Positions 53,841 to 64,000 of a DNA stretch of 64,000 nt are shown one piece after another. The stretch covers positions 37,295,336 through 37,359,335 of the forward strand of contig OZ038433.1 of the NCBI GenBank assembly GCA_964036275.1, given 5' to 3'. Source of the stretch: Litoditis marina. Lineage: Eukaryota; Nematoda; Chromadorea; Rhabditida; Rhabditidae. The notes beneath the pieces were generated by a model. It was not told the origin of the DNA, did not search any database, and saw only the letters and a list, made by a program, of their open reading frames with translations. Numbering within the stretch: the stretch's first letter is position 1; the number at the start of each line of letters is the position of its first letter. The position numbers were made by a program, and so were the translations under genes.

Positions 53841-55368
53841 TGGAAGAGCTCGTTTCACAACACTCATTCACTCACTCAAAGTGTTCCAAACATCAATTGA
53901 AAAAATCAGCCGATTCGGAGTCAAAAAAGTTTTTGCACCATGTGGGGGACCCTTATGTGAAAAACAGCATTTGGTCAAAATTGAAAAGTTGTAGTTTTAC
54001 GCTCAAACTTCTAGCATTACTCACTTAAAGTGTTCTAAACAACATTTGAAAAAATCAGCCGATTCGGAGTCAAAAAAGTTTTTGCACCATGTGGGGGACC
54101 CTTATGTGAAAAACAGATTTAGTCAAAATTGAAAAGTTGTAGTTTCACGGTCAAACTTCCAGCATTACTCACTCAAAGTGTTCTAAACAACATTTGAAAA
54201 AATCAGCCGATTCGAAGTCAAAAAAGTTATTGTACCATGTGGGGGACCCTTATGTGAAAAACAGATTTTCGTCAAAATTGAAAAGTTGTAGTTTTACGCT
54301 CAAACTTTCAGCATCACTCACTTAAAGTGTTCTAAACAACATTTGGAAAAATCAGCCGATTCGGAGTCAAAAAAGTTTTTGCACCATGTGGGGGAGGGAC
54401 CCTTATGTGAAAAACAGATTTTGGTCAAAATTGAAAAATTGTAGTTTTACGCTCAAACTTTCAGCATCACTCACTCAAAGTGTTCTAAACAACATTTGGA
54501 AAAATCAGCCGATTCGGAGTCAAAAAAGTTTTTGCACCATGTGGGGGACCCTTATGTGAAAAACAGATTTTCGTCAAAATTGAAAAGTTGTAGTTTCACG
54601 CTCAAACTTTCAGCATCACTCACTCAAAGTGTTCTAAACAACATTTGGAAAAATCAGCCGATTCGGAGTCAAAAAAGTTTTTGCACCATGTGGGGGACCC
54701 TTATGTGAAAAACAGATTTTCGTCAAAATGGAAAAGTTGTAGTTTCACGCTCAAACTTTCAGCATCACTCACTCAAAGTGTTCTAAACAACATTTGAAAA
54801 AATCAGCCGATTCGGAGTCAAAAAAGTTTTTGCACCATGTGGGGGACCCTTATGTGAAAAACAGATTTTGGTCAAAATTGAAAAGTTGTGGTTTCACGCT
54901 CAACCTTTCAGCATCACTCACTCAAAGTGTTCTAAACAACATTTGGAAAAATCAGGACCCTTATGTGAAAAACAGATTTTCGTCAAAATGGAAAAGTTGT
55001 AGTTTCACGCTCAAACTTTCAGCATCACTCACTCAAAGTGTTCTAAACAACATTTGAAAAAATCAGCCGATTCGGAGTCAAAAAAGTTTTTGCACCATGT
55101 GGGGGACCCTTATGTGAAAAACAGATTTTGGTCAAAATTGAAAAGTTGTTGTTTCACGCTCAACCTTTCAGCATCACTCACTCAAAGTGTTCTAAACAAC
55201 ATTTGGAAAAATCAGCCGATTCGGAGTCAAAAAAGTTTTTGCACCATGTGGGGGACCCTTATGTGAAAAACAGATTTTGGTCAAAATTGAAAAGTTGTAG
55301 TTTTACGCTCAAACTTTCAGCATCACTCATTCAAAGTGTTCTAAACAACATTTGGAAAAATAAGCCTA
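53841..55368. repeat. 149-bp minisatellite array, ten units
   Basis: TCAGCCGATTCGGAGTC begins units at 53906, 54055, 54203, 54352, 54505, 54654, 54803, 54952 (truncated), 55063 and 55212. Spacing is 148-149 bp except a +4-bp unit (GGGGGAGGGACCC at about 54392) and a truncated 111-bp unit (54952-55062). Identity between units is very high. Open frames across it are chance: units are not a multiple of three and the frame shifts between units. Confidence 0.95.
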
Positions 55369-55998
55369 TGTTTGCAGCGATTCGCACTAGTAAATCTGAT
55401 TGCTCAGCCCAAAACTATTGACAGCCGCGCAGCGGCTGCTTTAATAATCGATAATGACGTGCGCTGCGCGCACGCCTATCAGACGCGGCGGCACTAAAAC
55501 ACCCAGAACTTGGTTCAAAATGATCAGACGTCAGACTTTGAGAAACTTTTTTGTATCAAAAAGGGCACCGTGGCGAACTAATTACAAAATCATTTATCGC
55601 TAGTCAATTTCATACAACGGGAATCGGGAAAGATTGGCAACTCAGAAGGAAAAACCAAAATTAAGCGGAAAGCAATATCGAAATCGTCACAACGAAATCC
55701 AACCAACAGAAAGGTAGTGCCCGGCAGCAAAGAAGCCAAGAATAATTAACAAAGTCACGGGACTTATAATTCATTACAGATACATTGATGAACAATAAAA
55801 CGAACATGAAACTGTCACAACAATCGGAATAAATTAAAGATTACAATATTACATAGTACTATCACAAGAGTCAAGTCACATACTAGAAAAGTTCAACAGG
55901 CAGTATTACTAAAAATACCGTAACTGTGATACGTTAGCTACTCAGAAATCTGAATGATTTAAAAAGCGCCCTACACATACACATTGAGCTACATTATG
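55369..55998. other. Spacer between minisatellite and Asterix gene
   Basis: About 630 bp without a supported exon. It starts with CpG-rich palindromic patches (AGCCGCGCAGCGGCT at about 55423; GTGCGCTGCGCGCAC at about 55457) and continues as AT-rich DNA that should contain the Asterix 3' UTR. Confidence 0.5.
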
Positions 55999-57788
55999 TT
56001 ACGACATGAAGGAAACCCATGGAGGTATAATTGGCTGAGGATTCTGTAGGTAGCTCATAACGACAGCTGACACGGAGAGCCTGTAAACAAAATACCTACA
56101 ACTGTAAATGTCAACTGCCTCGGGTATCACAACGAATAGAATCACCATACTGTCACCATACACCAGTAAGGTCCAACTATTCGACAAAAAGGAGTGCGTT
56201 TTTATACTTGAAAATGAATGATATGATTTCGCATCAAAAATAGACCAATTTTCCCGTTTTACGACGAAAAAATAGCCCGTTTTTCGATTTTTATCACATT
56301 CTTACTGGGGTATGACTGTCATGAAGCTAAAACCAGCTCTGTAACGTATGTGACAGCCGCCACCGAGACGAAACCGGATGAGACAAGATCACAAGAAGTG
56401 GGATGCCAGTACTATCTTAACTATCGACACACACTTTTTTACTTTTATATACAAACGCAATCCTTATTGTTGCAACTTTTGGTATAGAGTAAAACAATCA
56501 GAGATTTTTTAGTGAAATCATAACCAAAACTCTTTTTCGAACACGAAAAATTTACTTTTCTTATCAATAATTTTGGTGGACAGAAAAACTTTTGGTAAAA
56601 AAGTGAAGTTTTTAACAAAACCCACATGAAGCTACTGAGAATCTGCTTGGTGTCATCGGTATTCCGGGTGTTCGCATAGCTTACGCATGAGCAGAGAAGA
56701 GCCACCCAAGCACACCACTTCATCTGCAATCAACAACTACGTGATATGTGATAGTAGTACATAGAAAAGACACTAGGGCGCTTTAACACTGGATTTGCAC
56801 ATTTTCAATAACCGAGATCTTAGATTCAGGTATTATAATGCATTCATAATCATGAATGGAAAACTAGGTCAATTACTACTACATACGAACTTGATTATCT
56901 ATTAAATTATGCTTTACGTTACACTGTCTAATAGTATATGATATATGTTTTTATTTCACAAAAGCTTTTCTACACTCAAGGAAATCACTCATTACCATAA
57001 GTTCTACAAACTCTGCTCCATTCTAATCAATTTGGCAACTCAAACTTGAGCTTAGAGTACTTGAAAACTATAAGTTTAGTGTTTGTTAAAGATAGGAGAT
57101 CAGTTTCGGAAAGAGATTGTGACTGTTATGTTATACCTACTCAACTGCAGCAGTCTTCACATCTGGTATGTTGCATAACGTAAACACACCACATTTCACT
57201 TCTTCTATATGTAGTGCTTTATATCATTGGATAGGTAAAAAAAGTTCTTCAAAAATGGCGCTAAAATCGTGACACTTTGCAACATGTTTCTTTTTGAAAA
57301 AGATTATGGGGATTTAAAAGCCTTTTTTTGTGTGTTCTACATAATTGCCGAATGTGTTTAATATCTGTTCACGGCCTTCCTCAATTTAAATTATATTTTT
57401 CTGGTTGATGGTTAGTTGAAAAATAATTTACCCTCATCATTAGACCACACATGGAGAATATCATGCCGAGAACGTTCATATACTCCGGCAGAGCATCTTC
57501 GCCTGAGGCCGGAGCAGCCTGCGGATCAGCCGGTTTATATCTAAAGAGATATTTTTGCTGAAAAACTGTTATTTCATTCGACCTCATCTTTTATCTTTTA
57601 CTACCAAGCCAGTATGTCTACGTCTGTCCAAGGCCACGTCTAACCAAATCTAACAAATTCTAAAATAGACCAGTATGCACTTCACGTTGAGAATACTCAA
57701 TGAAAAAATTCCCATAATCTAAATTCTAGTTACATTGAACTAACCTAACAATTTTGTTTGGGCGCCGAGGATCGTTCGATGACTGCAT
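55999..57788 (-). CDS. WDR83OS: Asterix / PAT complex subunit WDR83OS
   Basis: Small ER membrane protein, 110 aa, from exons 57745-57788, 57432-57540, 56626-56723 and 55999-56080 (333 nt, phases agree). It is near-identical in key blocks to animal Asterix proteins: [14 protein letters not shown] at the start, [17 protein letters not shown] (first membrane segment), [20 protein letters not shown], then [20 protein letters not shown] and IIPPW at the end. The human protein is 106 aa. Asterix pairs with CCDC47 in the PAT complex, which shields polar residues of nascent transmembrane segments during insertion at the ER translocon. The third intron holds an F1 MITE. Divergent from the ZFC3H1-like gene with about 1.1 kb between start codons. 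Confidence 0.96.
56157..56314. repeat. MITE family F1, Asterix intron 3
   Basis: Ends CATACACCAGTAAGGTCCAA and CTTACTGGGGTATG. The interior has GACGAAAAAATAGCCCGTTT and related F1 words. Confidence 0.8.
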
Positions 57789-58906
57789 ACTTGGAGATTA
57801 AGGTAAGATTCGTACCTGTAATTAAGCCATAACTCAAAACAGGCCGTACACACTGTACACAATTAATTCACTGAGCAAGTTGTGCAGAACAAATCGACTT
57901 AAAAAAAAGAGAATGACTAGTTCACACTATCGTGAACTTACTTTTCAAATTTCATTCTAACTATGTTCAAGATGCATATAACTGAATAGTTTCCAACGGC
58001 CGCCGCCTGAATCATCATCTATTTCCGAAGTTTGGGTGCTGTTGTTAGGAAAAAAATCAGTTACCTCAGACACGACATGATGTTAGGGTAATTTGAAACG
58101 AGTTTCTATGAAAATTTCACTTGTACAAAACTTCAGGGAAGGGTTATTACTCTAGAAGAGGTTGGAGATGAAGAAAACCCTAAATATCCGATAAGTAACC
58201 GAAATTGACACAGCCGAAATTTTTAAAATCGTGGAAAGATCATGTTCGTGACGGCAAAAATTCACTACGCCGCGCCACAGTGTAATTTAAATTCAACGTG
58301 TAGGAATGAACTGCAATTTTACTTCAAACGAGGGTAGGTCACGAAAATGTTTTAAACTTAAAAACTCAAATATTCAACATTTCCATTTTTAGTCAACCAA
58401 ATGATTCTTCACATCCAGAATAATTAGGCTCTTCTCTCTCTCTGTTTCTTCGAATCACAACCGCACTCCTTCGTCGTATCCGTGCAGTTTTCACACTCGT
58501 ACGTTTCTTCTATTATTCAATTTCTTTGTCACAGATTGCTCGATCACCTTTTCCTGTGTTCCGTAATAAAACCCTTGACCTGATAACACTTTTGCAACCG
58601 ACCATTCCTCCCGGTATTTCTTGTGTCATTCTGTGTTTGTTTTTGTTTGGACCTTTCCCAATAAATGAGTTAGTTTGTTCAAAATTTAAGCGAAGTTTAT
58701 ACTTGGTCAATTATATACAAGTTAATTAACACTCAACTCATTTGAGTGTGTAACTCATTTGAGTATGTACTAAAGAAAGTATCACTCGAACTATTCGTCT
58801 TTTCTACGTTCCATATGATGTGTATGTTTTAGTTCTCAGTTATTCTATAGAAATCTTATTTCTTTAGTTTTAGGATCAATCTAGTTTCATTTTCTTTGCA
58901 AGCGTA
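57789..58906. promoter_or_regulatory. Divergent intergenic region, Asterix / ZFC3H1-like
   Basis: 1.1 kb between two head-to-head genes, so it should include both promoters and 5' UTRs. A CT-rich stretch (58432-58450, CTCTTCTCTCTCTCTG) and acceptor-like TTTGTCACAG near 58525-58534 could belong to a non-coding first exon of the plus-strand gene. No further ORF with coding character. Confidence 0.45.
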
Positions 58907-61900
58907 ATGGATTTGCCGACAATCGGAACAGTTTCTGTTGCGAATGATGATCTCGAAGATGGGGAATTACCGGAAGAGAATGAACAACATGATAATGATC
59001 TTCTTACCATATCGACCATATCTTCAAAGTCAGTTTTTTGGCTGTCTCTTAGTTGTACCTAGTACCTTGTACTACGTCTTCTAGTTTGATTTCATATGGA
59101 AGTTGATCTTTCAAACATAGTTTCAACAAAACCAAGTGCCGACTCGTCTGAGCGGGTTAGTAAGCTGTATGTCGTAGGGTACTACAGTGTGATTTGCTTT
59201 GAAGTGTAGTTTGTTCTGGAAGCCTGATGATGGGAATTCGGACACGAGTGTATCTACAATCTGAGTACTCATTTTTGTGGGTCTGCAGATTTGTCAGAAT
59301 AGTTTTGAGTTTCTCTCCCGTCTACATACACAAATTGAGATACACTCAGCTCAATTAGATTACCTAATCACGTTGAGAAGTTGAGTAATAAAAGCTATCA
59401 ATATTATAGAACTCTTGTTTCGAGCTCGAATGAATCCATTGATAGTACGAAGCTCGGCCAACGTGATCTGAAATCGAGCGACAAAGAAAGTGAAATAGAT
59501 AGGATAATAGAGGAGTCCAGGGTCAGTTTTCTTTTCTCTTAACATCAAGAATACATGTTTATTAAGTAAAGTAAGTTTTATTAAGTATTAAGTTTCAATG
59601 GAATGTAGTCCTTTCTTGTTTCATCACCGTCATGACATACAGCATCTCTGTTACTGCCAAACTATAATTTTAAAGTTCAAAGTAGCTCCAATTACACAAG
59701 TTTTTTATGCTTCTCCGGAAATTAAAACTATGGCTATATTCAACAAAATAGTTGGCTAAATTCTAATGTAGTATAATATAAAGTTGATTATGATGGTTGG
59801 GTTGGGTATAGCAAAAATTTCAGAATCACATTGATCGTTCTTTGTGTGCTACGTGACATTCGGCACATATTATTCTCATACAGTTTAAGGGTCACAATCA
59901 CAAATCAATATCAGGATTGCACCCTTTCTTGCGCCCTCACTCGAAAACTAGCAACTTACAAGGCAGTTGTGTCCGCCACTTATGTACACTTCACTCACGC
60001 GTAGTTAGAAGGGTTCGCATACTTTCTCATCGTTCAACGTTCATAGTTATATGAACATTTATAGATTAAGTGCAAAGACCAGTAAGGTCCGACTAAGCGA
60101 CTAAAAGTAGTCCGTTTTAGCTTCGAACACGTTAAAATTTATGATTTTTCCATCTAAAGTAGACCGATTTTCTTATTTTCGGCGAAAAAGTAGTCCGTTT
60201 TTCGAATTTTTCTGACTATTCGGACAACTTTACTGGTGTATGATTAAGTGTTTTCTATTCTTTATCAAACAGCTCACGTATCGCCCTAAGTTTCTACAAG
60301 GTTCATAATTTGTGATAATATTGGTAGTAGAATGATTAATCCTTCTTCACTAGGGATTTCAATTCCTATATAATTTCGTTATAGCGTCTGGCCGAGAGTT
60401 CCGAGCGGTCATCTATTATTTCTACCAGACCGTCAACCTCGGATCTAACTATTTTCACAAATTGCTCCAGTGCTTCGTTGTCCCGTGCTGAAGTGTCGGT
60501 TATATTCCAGAATAAGGTTGGTCAATGCGTCAATGGTCATTTTACCACGAAAATAGATACTTTGGAAGTATGTGAGGTTTCACCTTTTGTTATTATCGTC
60601 TTTCTACACGTTATCATTGAATATGTTGTCTCGGTATTGGATAATGAATTGGCTGTTTGTTGGGTAAAGCTCTATCCTCTAAATCTGGTCTTTGTCAATA
60701 TCGGCTATGGTTTATGGTAGTTACCCCGTGTTGATATAATCTGGCGAATTTGGCAGATCATCATGTTTTTTTGCTTCCCTTCCGAAATGTGCGAAGTATG
60801 ATCTTTTTCAGTGCAAAATTCGGTAATTGAACGTATATTTTTGAATACAAAAACGCGTTTGTATTCGAAGAATAGTTGAATAGTCGCTCCTTACTGGTGT
60901 AGGTATGTTTAAAACAAATACGACTGTTCTCAGCAGTCGCTCGTCCCAGTACCCAGTACGAAAGGTACGAAACGGGATGTCCCATGTCCCGGGACGGTAC
61001 CAAGAATTACCGTAGAAATGGTGCAGGTTTGCATAAATGATGACAAAATAGGAAATTTTTGTATGCAAATATGCTCCATTTCTACCGTAAGACAAGGGAC
61101 GTCCCGTTGTTGTACCTGAGACAAGCCGTCGCCTGAGTTACCTGAGTCAGTTCTAGTATAAACCCGTTTTTGTGATTATGTCACTTGCAGGATATGACTA
61201 TGACTGCTGCTGAGGGGGACGATCCGGACATTGTCCAGTTGCGAACAGCTGCCCTGGCCTCGTTGAAGGCCAAGTCGGGTGGGGAACGGGAGGAGGGGGA
61301 AGTGAGCGATGAACACGATCGTAAGTTCGCAGTTTATAGTTTCTTTCATCCATAGCAGTAAGGTCCGACTACCATTCCCTATTCGACACAAGGTGGTCCG
61401 TTTATGTATTGAGTTACATGAAAGTTAATGAATTTGCATAAAACAAATCTTATTGTTTTTGACGTAAAGGCAGCCAGCTTTCTTTTTTTTCGGCTAATAG
61501 GACAACTTTCCTGGGGTATGCAGGCGGGATCAGAGATACTTCGGTGCTTCGGTCAGCTTTTTGAAATTGTGATTTGCACTCATTCTTCAATAAATTACCG
61601 ACAAGCCCATGGCCCCATGTAGTCTAAGTCGGGTTGTGTTCAACCTATTTAATGCAAATCTTCGTTTATTTTCACATGAATTTATCGACATACATTGCTC
61701 AGAACAAAACTGAACAAAGTTTTTTTTTCATCAGGCGCAACACCTATCCCAAATAAAATCGTGGAGATGACTAGCACAAGGAAGCGCTCGATATCTGGTA
61801 TGAATAAGACCAAAGAGAACACGATGGGTTCTCCAAGGAAAGAGCGTAATCGGGATCAGAACTGTAAACGAAAAAGAGAGTCCAATGAACGAATGAGAAT

Positions 61901-64000
61901 AAAGAGAGGTAGGGCGTGGAAAAAATATGACCTTTGGGCTGTCACAAGTATTGTTGAAGTGTAAATAATAAATAGCAATGGGGTGTGGTGTGGGTGAGTG
62001 TTGCAGTTGAACGAGTATGCCAATGGAACATGTGTACTCATACACCAGTTAAGTTGTCCGAATAGTCAGAAAAAATCGAAAAACGGACTACTCCGAAAAT
62101 AAGAAAATTGGTCCACTTTTGATGGAAAAATCATAAATTTTCACGTGTTCACATCCAAAACGGACTACTTTTTGTCGCTAAGTCGGATCTTACTGGTGTT
62201 TGTTTGTACTTTCGCACCTCCCGTGGTAGTTTGACACCACCTGCATGAAATGATGGGTGGTAGGCTGGTAAGTCACAATTGAATGACAAAATTGTTTTGT
62301 AAAATCACCCAATTACTAAAAGTTGAACGGTATTCATTTATCAAAAAGCTTGCGGATTCTGGCTCTCTGTATCGCAATTTCGCAATCCGTTGAAGGTTCT
62401 TCTCGCGAAACGAGCCGTTCACAATCCTCGCGTCGCTCTCGCTCTTCCGTATCTAAAGTTGGGTCGGAAACATCAAAGAACAGCAGTCGAGCAAAGAAGA
62501 CACTGCTGGTTACTGAAAGGCAAGCAGAAAGTGCTCAAACTGAGATCCGAGAAGGCATCAAAATAGGTCACAGGTACTACTTTTTCCATGACTTGGTTGG
62601 AACTGAAGTTGTTGTTTAGCCATTCATTCGAAATCGTGAGAAACTGGACTAGGCAGATGTGTTCACAAAATAGGGACATTAACCTATTCATTTAGGCCAT
62701 GTTTGTGTTGTTGTGAGAACGTTTCAATTTGACGTTTTCAAAGGAAATATTTGCTCTTTACTCTTTTGGAGAATTTTCGGACGTTACTGGCAGTATACTT
62801 GTAGTTTACCTTTGACCTTAGACGTCGCACCGATTCGAGCGATGGAAACGGACCATTGCGATCGCCTTCCATGATTCAGGTGGTCTTGGGAGAACCAGAG
62901 GGAGCTCCTACCAATTCAAAGTCTTCTGTCGTAAGTTGTCGTCTAGAAATATTATACCGCAAATTTACACTTAGTCTCCTAGTCATCATGACATATTGTA
63001 TCATGAAGAATCATGTAGGCGCTTTATTTGGCGATTTCTGAGAGAAAAAGTGAGCATGTGTGATTTAAAAAAAACATATAGTAATAGTAATTTTGTTCCA
63101 AAAAGTGACCTTGTCTCGATCGGAATCAGGTTGTTTCTCTCAAGATGCGGAATGATGGTTATAACCATGCCAATACATCCGTGATGCTAATGTTGTTTTC
63201 AGTTCCGTCGCGTATCCTTGGTCCCCATGCCCCCGCCGCCTCCTCCTCCCCGAGAAGAGGAGAGTGACAACGTCCTACCACCCCCTCCACCACCGCCACC
63301 CATGAGCCCTACTGCTACGGAGGTAGTTGTCATACATCAGTAAGGTTGTCCGCATAGCCAGGAAAAGTCGAAAAACTGACTACTTTTTGCTCATACTGTG
63401 GACATAATGCTTTTCTTGATGAAAGGGAATGTAGCTTTACGTTTTTGAATCGGAAACGAGTTCCTATTTGAATAGATTTTTCCGCGATTTCGGATTGGAA
63501 ATTTGGAGCCACATTTATTTGTGGAGGAGCACAGTCACAATAACAATGAAAACCAACCGGATATATCGTTTATGAACTAAGTTGCGCAATAAAATTTCAC
63601 TAGTTGTCGTGAATTATTTACTTTTCGCAGACAATGGAGGATGTGAAACCAGACGCGAGCACTCTCATGTTGCACTCTCACGAGTCTCGCGGCAACGACA
63701 ACTACGAAAATATAGGCATGGACCTGGAAACAAGTGGAGATGACAGTCGTATGTTTTTCCTCTCACATTCTAGAACAAGTATTTTCTCACATAGATCAAG
63801 CATTTTCACCACGTAGATCAACTTTTTCAATTAGCTTCACGTCATTTGTATAGCTGATGGAAAAAATAATTCAGTTTCAGATTTAGTTGCATCAAAATCT
63901 CTGATAAATCAGCAGAAATCGGGAAATTTTTTTCTAAATTCATCTGGAAGATGTATGAGTGTGTGACACTTTACCTGTTCCAGGACCACCAACTAGAGTT
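58907..64000 (+). CDS. ZFC3H1: ZFC3H1-like protein, N-terminal part (runs off window)
   Basis: Partial gene: exons 58907-59028, 59410-59521, 61191-61320, 61735-61908, 62396-62573, 62822-62930, 63203-63322, 63631-63748 and 63984 to the edge. All phases agree, giving about 360 residues. The order of landmarks matches the N-terminal third of ZFC3H1: acidic DLEDGELPEEN near residue 15, LRTAALASLKAK in exon 3 (human LRLLALQSASKK-like), a basic Ser/Arg-rich stretch (TSRSQSSRRSRSSVSKVG) and a polyproline block with acidic break (PPPPPPPREEESDNV). It closes with NDNYENIGMDLETS, resembling the DNYEEVAMDTDSE block of ZFC3H1. ZFC3H1 bridges the MTR4 helicase to poly(A) RNA in the nuclear exosome targeting (PAXT) connection. 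The zinc finger and TPR region would lie beyond the window. The acceptor of exon 5 (AAG at 62395) is weak; the assignment rests on low-complexity landmarks. Confidence 0.62.
60078..60242. repeat. MITE family F1, ZFC3H1-like intron 2
   Basis: Ends GACCAGTAAGGTCCGACTAA and GGACAACTTTACTGGTGTATG; interior AAAAGTAGTCCGTTTTTCGA. One of four or five F1 copies within 3.4 kb of this gene. Confidence 0.88.
60929..61139. repeat. Fold-back element, family F2, copy 2
   Basis: Shares with 44713-44962 the words GGTACCAAGAATTACCGTAG, GTTTGCATAAATGATGACAA and CAAATATGCTCCATTTCTAC, and CTCAGCAGTCG / CGTCGCCTGAG-type ends. It is shorter on the right arm. It starts about 25 bp after a degenerate F1 end (CTTACTGGTGTAGG, 60890-60903). 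Confidence 0.85.
61351..61520. repeat. MITE family F1, ZFC3H1-like intron 3
   Basis: Ends CATAGCAGTAAGGTCCGACT and GGACAACTTTCCTGGGGTATG. More diverged inside than the 60.1-kb copy. Confidence 0.75.
62039..62202. repeat. MITE family F1, ZFC3H1-like intron 4
   Basis: Inverted relative to the 60078-60242 copy. Ends CATACACCAGTTAAGTTGTC and CGGATCTTACTGGTGTTTG; interior TTTTCACGTGTTCACATCCA. Confidence 0.88.
63331..63490. repeat. MITE family F1, half copy, ZFC3H1-like intron 7
   Basis: Starts 9 bp after exon 7 with CATACATCAGTAAGGTTGTC and continues with GAAAAGTCGAAAAACTGACT. The right terminus is not recognisable, so this is a truncated or strongly decayed copy. Confidence 0.6.

Noticed and set aside
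53841..55368. Regular array considered as a CRISPR array
   Set aside because: The whole 149-bp unit is repeated with no unique spacers, in a eukaryotic sequence with introns.
53638..55421. Several plus-strand reading frames of 70-118 codons repeating SADSESKKFLHHVGDPYVKN as a possible repeat protein
   Set aside because: They run through the 149-bp tandem array. The unit length is not a multiple of three, each frame stops within about two units, there are no splice sites and no codon bias, so the repetition comes from the DNA array itself.
50506..55500. Autonomous Helitron or retroelement
   Set aside because: The composition and internal tandem array are suggestive, but I found no Rep/helicase, reverse-transcriptase or transposase frame and no clear element ends.

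Overview
The window looks like nuclear DNA from an invertebrate, most likely a nematode. Every gene is split by many introns of about 50-500 bp with GT-AG borders, the intergenic and intronic DNA is AT-rich and full of short inverted-repeat elements, and the first gene reads as a nematode-type serpentine (Srg/Srv-like) chemoreceptor. The 3' splice sites are not the strict TTTTCAG of Caenorhabditis, so I do not name a genus. All gene models were built by hand from reading frames, splice sites and phase. In seven of the eight the exon lengths add up to a complete frame; the eighth runs off the right edge.

Layout. Plus strand, 0.76-7.4 kb: a 6-exon seven-transmembrane receptor (327 aa). Plus strand, 7.7-10.35 kb: a 6-exon secreted two-Kunitz protein (183 aa). 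Minus strand, 11.1-30.1 kb: a 38-exon orthologue of dynamin-binding protein/Tuba (1433 aa: four SH3, DH, BAR, SH3, proline-rich linker, SH3), whose last intron holds a 1.34-kb terminal-inverted-repeat element. Minus strand, 31.4-37.5 kb and 39.8-46.3 kb: two tandem but diverged SLC35A-type nucleotide-sugar transporters (414 and 367 aa). Minus strand, 48.5-50.5 kb: an ARL14EP orthologue (184 aa). 50.5-55.5 kb: a gene-free repeat block with CpG-rich patches, a tRNA-like relic and a ten-unit 149-bp tandem array. Minus strand, 56.0-57.8 kb: Asterix/WDR83OS (110 aa). Plus strand, from 58.9 kb off the right edge: the N-terminal part of a ZFC3H1-like protein, divergent from Asterix.

Functionally this is ordinary housekeeping and neuronal chromosome rather than one pathway: Golgi sugar import (the two transporters), endocytic/actin scaffolding (Tuba), ER membrane-protein biogenesis (Asterix), nuclear RNA decay (ZFC3H1-like) and a chromatin/trafficking adaptor (ARL14EP), next to two rapidly evolving secreted/receptor genes.

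The most unusual things I found are: three separate short tandem duplications that copy a 3' splice site (two of them with the start of its exon) inside the Tuba gene; a 79-residue threonine-rich, sequon-bearing insertion with an RSKR motif in the predicted lumenal loop of one transporter only; a 200-bp-arm near-perfect palindrome and a 130-bp-period array of perfect TGACGTCA sites in the first intron of the other transporter; a Kunitz domain that has lost both partners of one disulfide; and several families of roughly 150-270 bp fold-back elements, one present about ten times.
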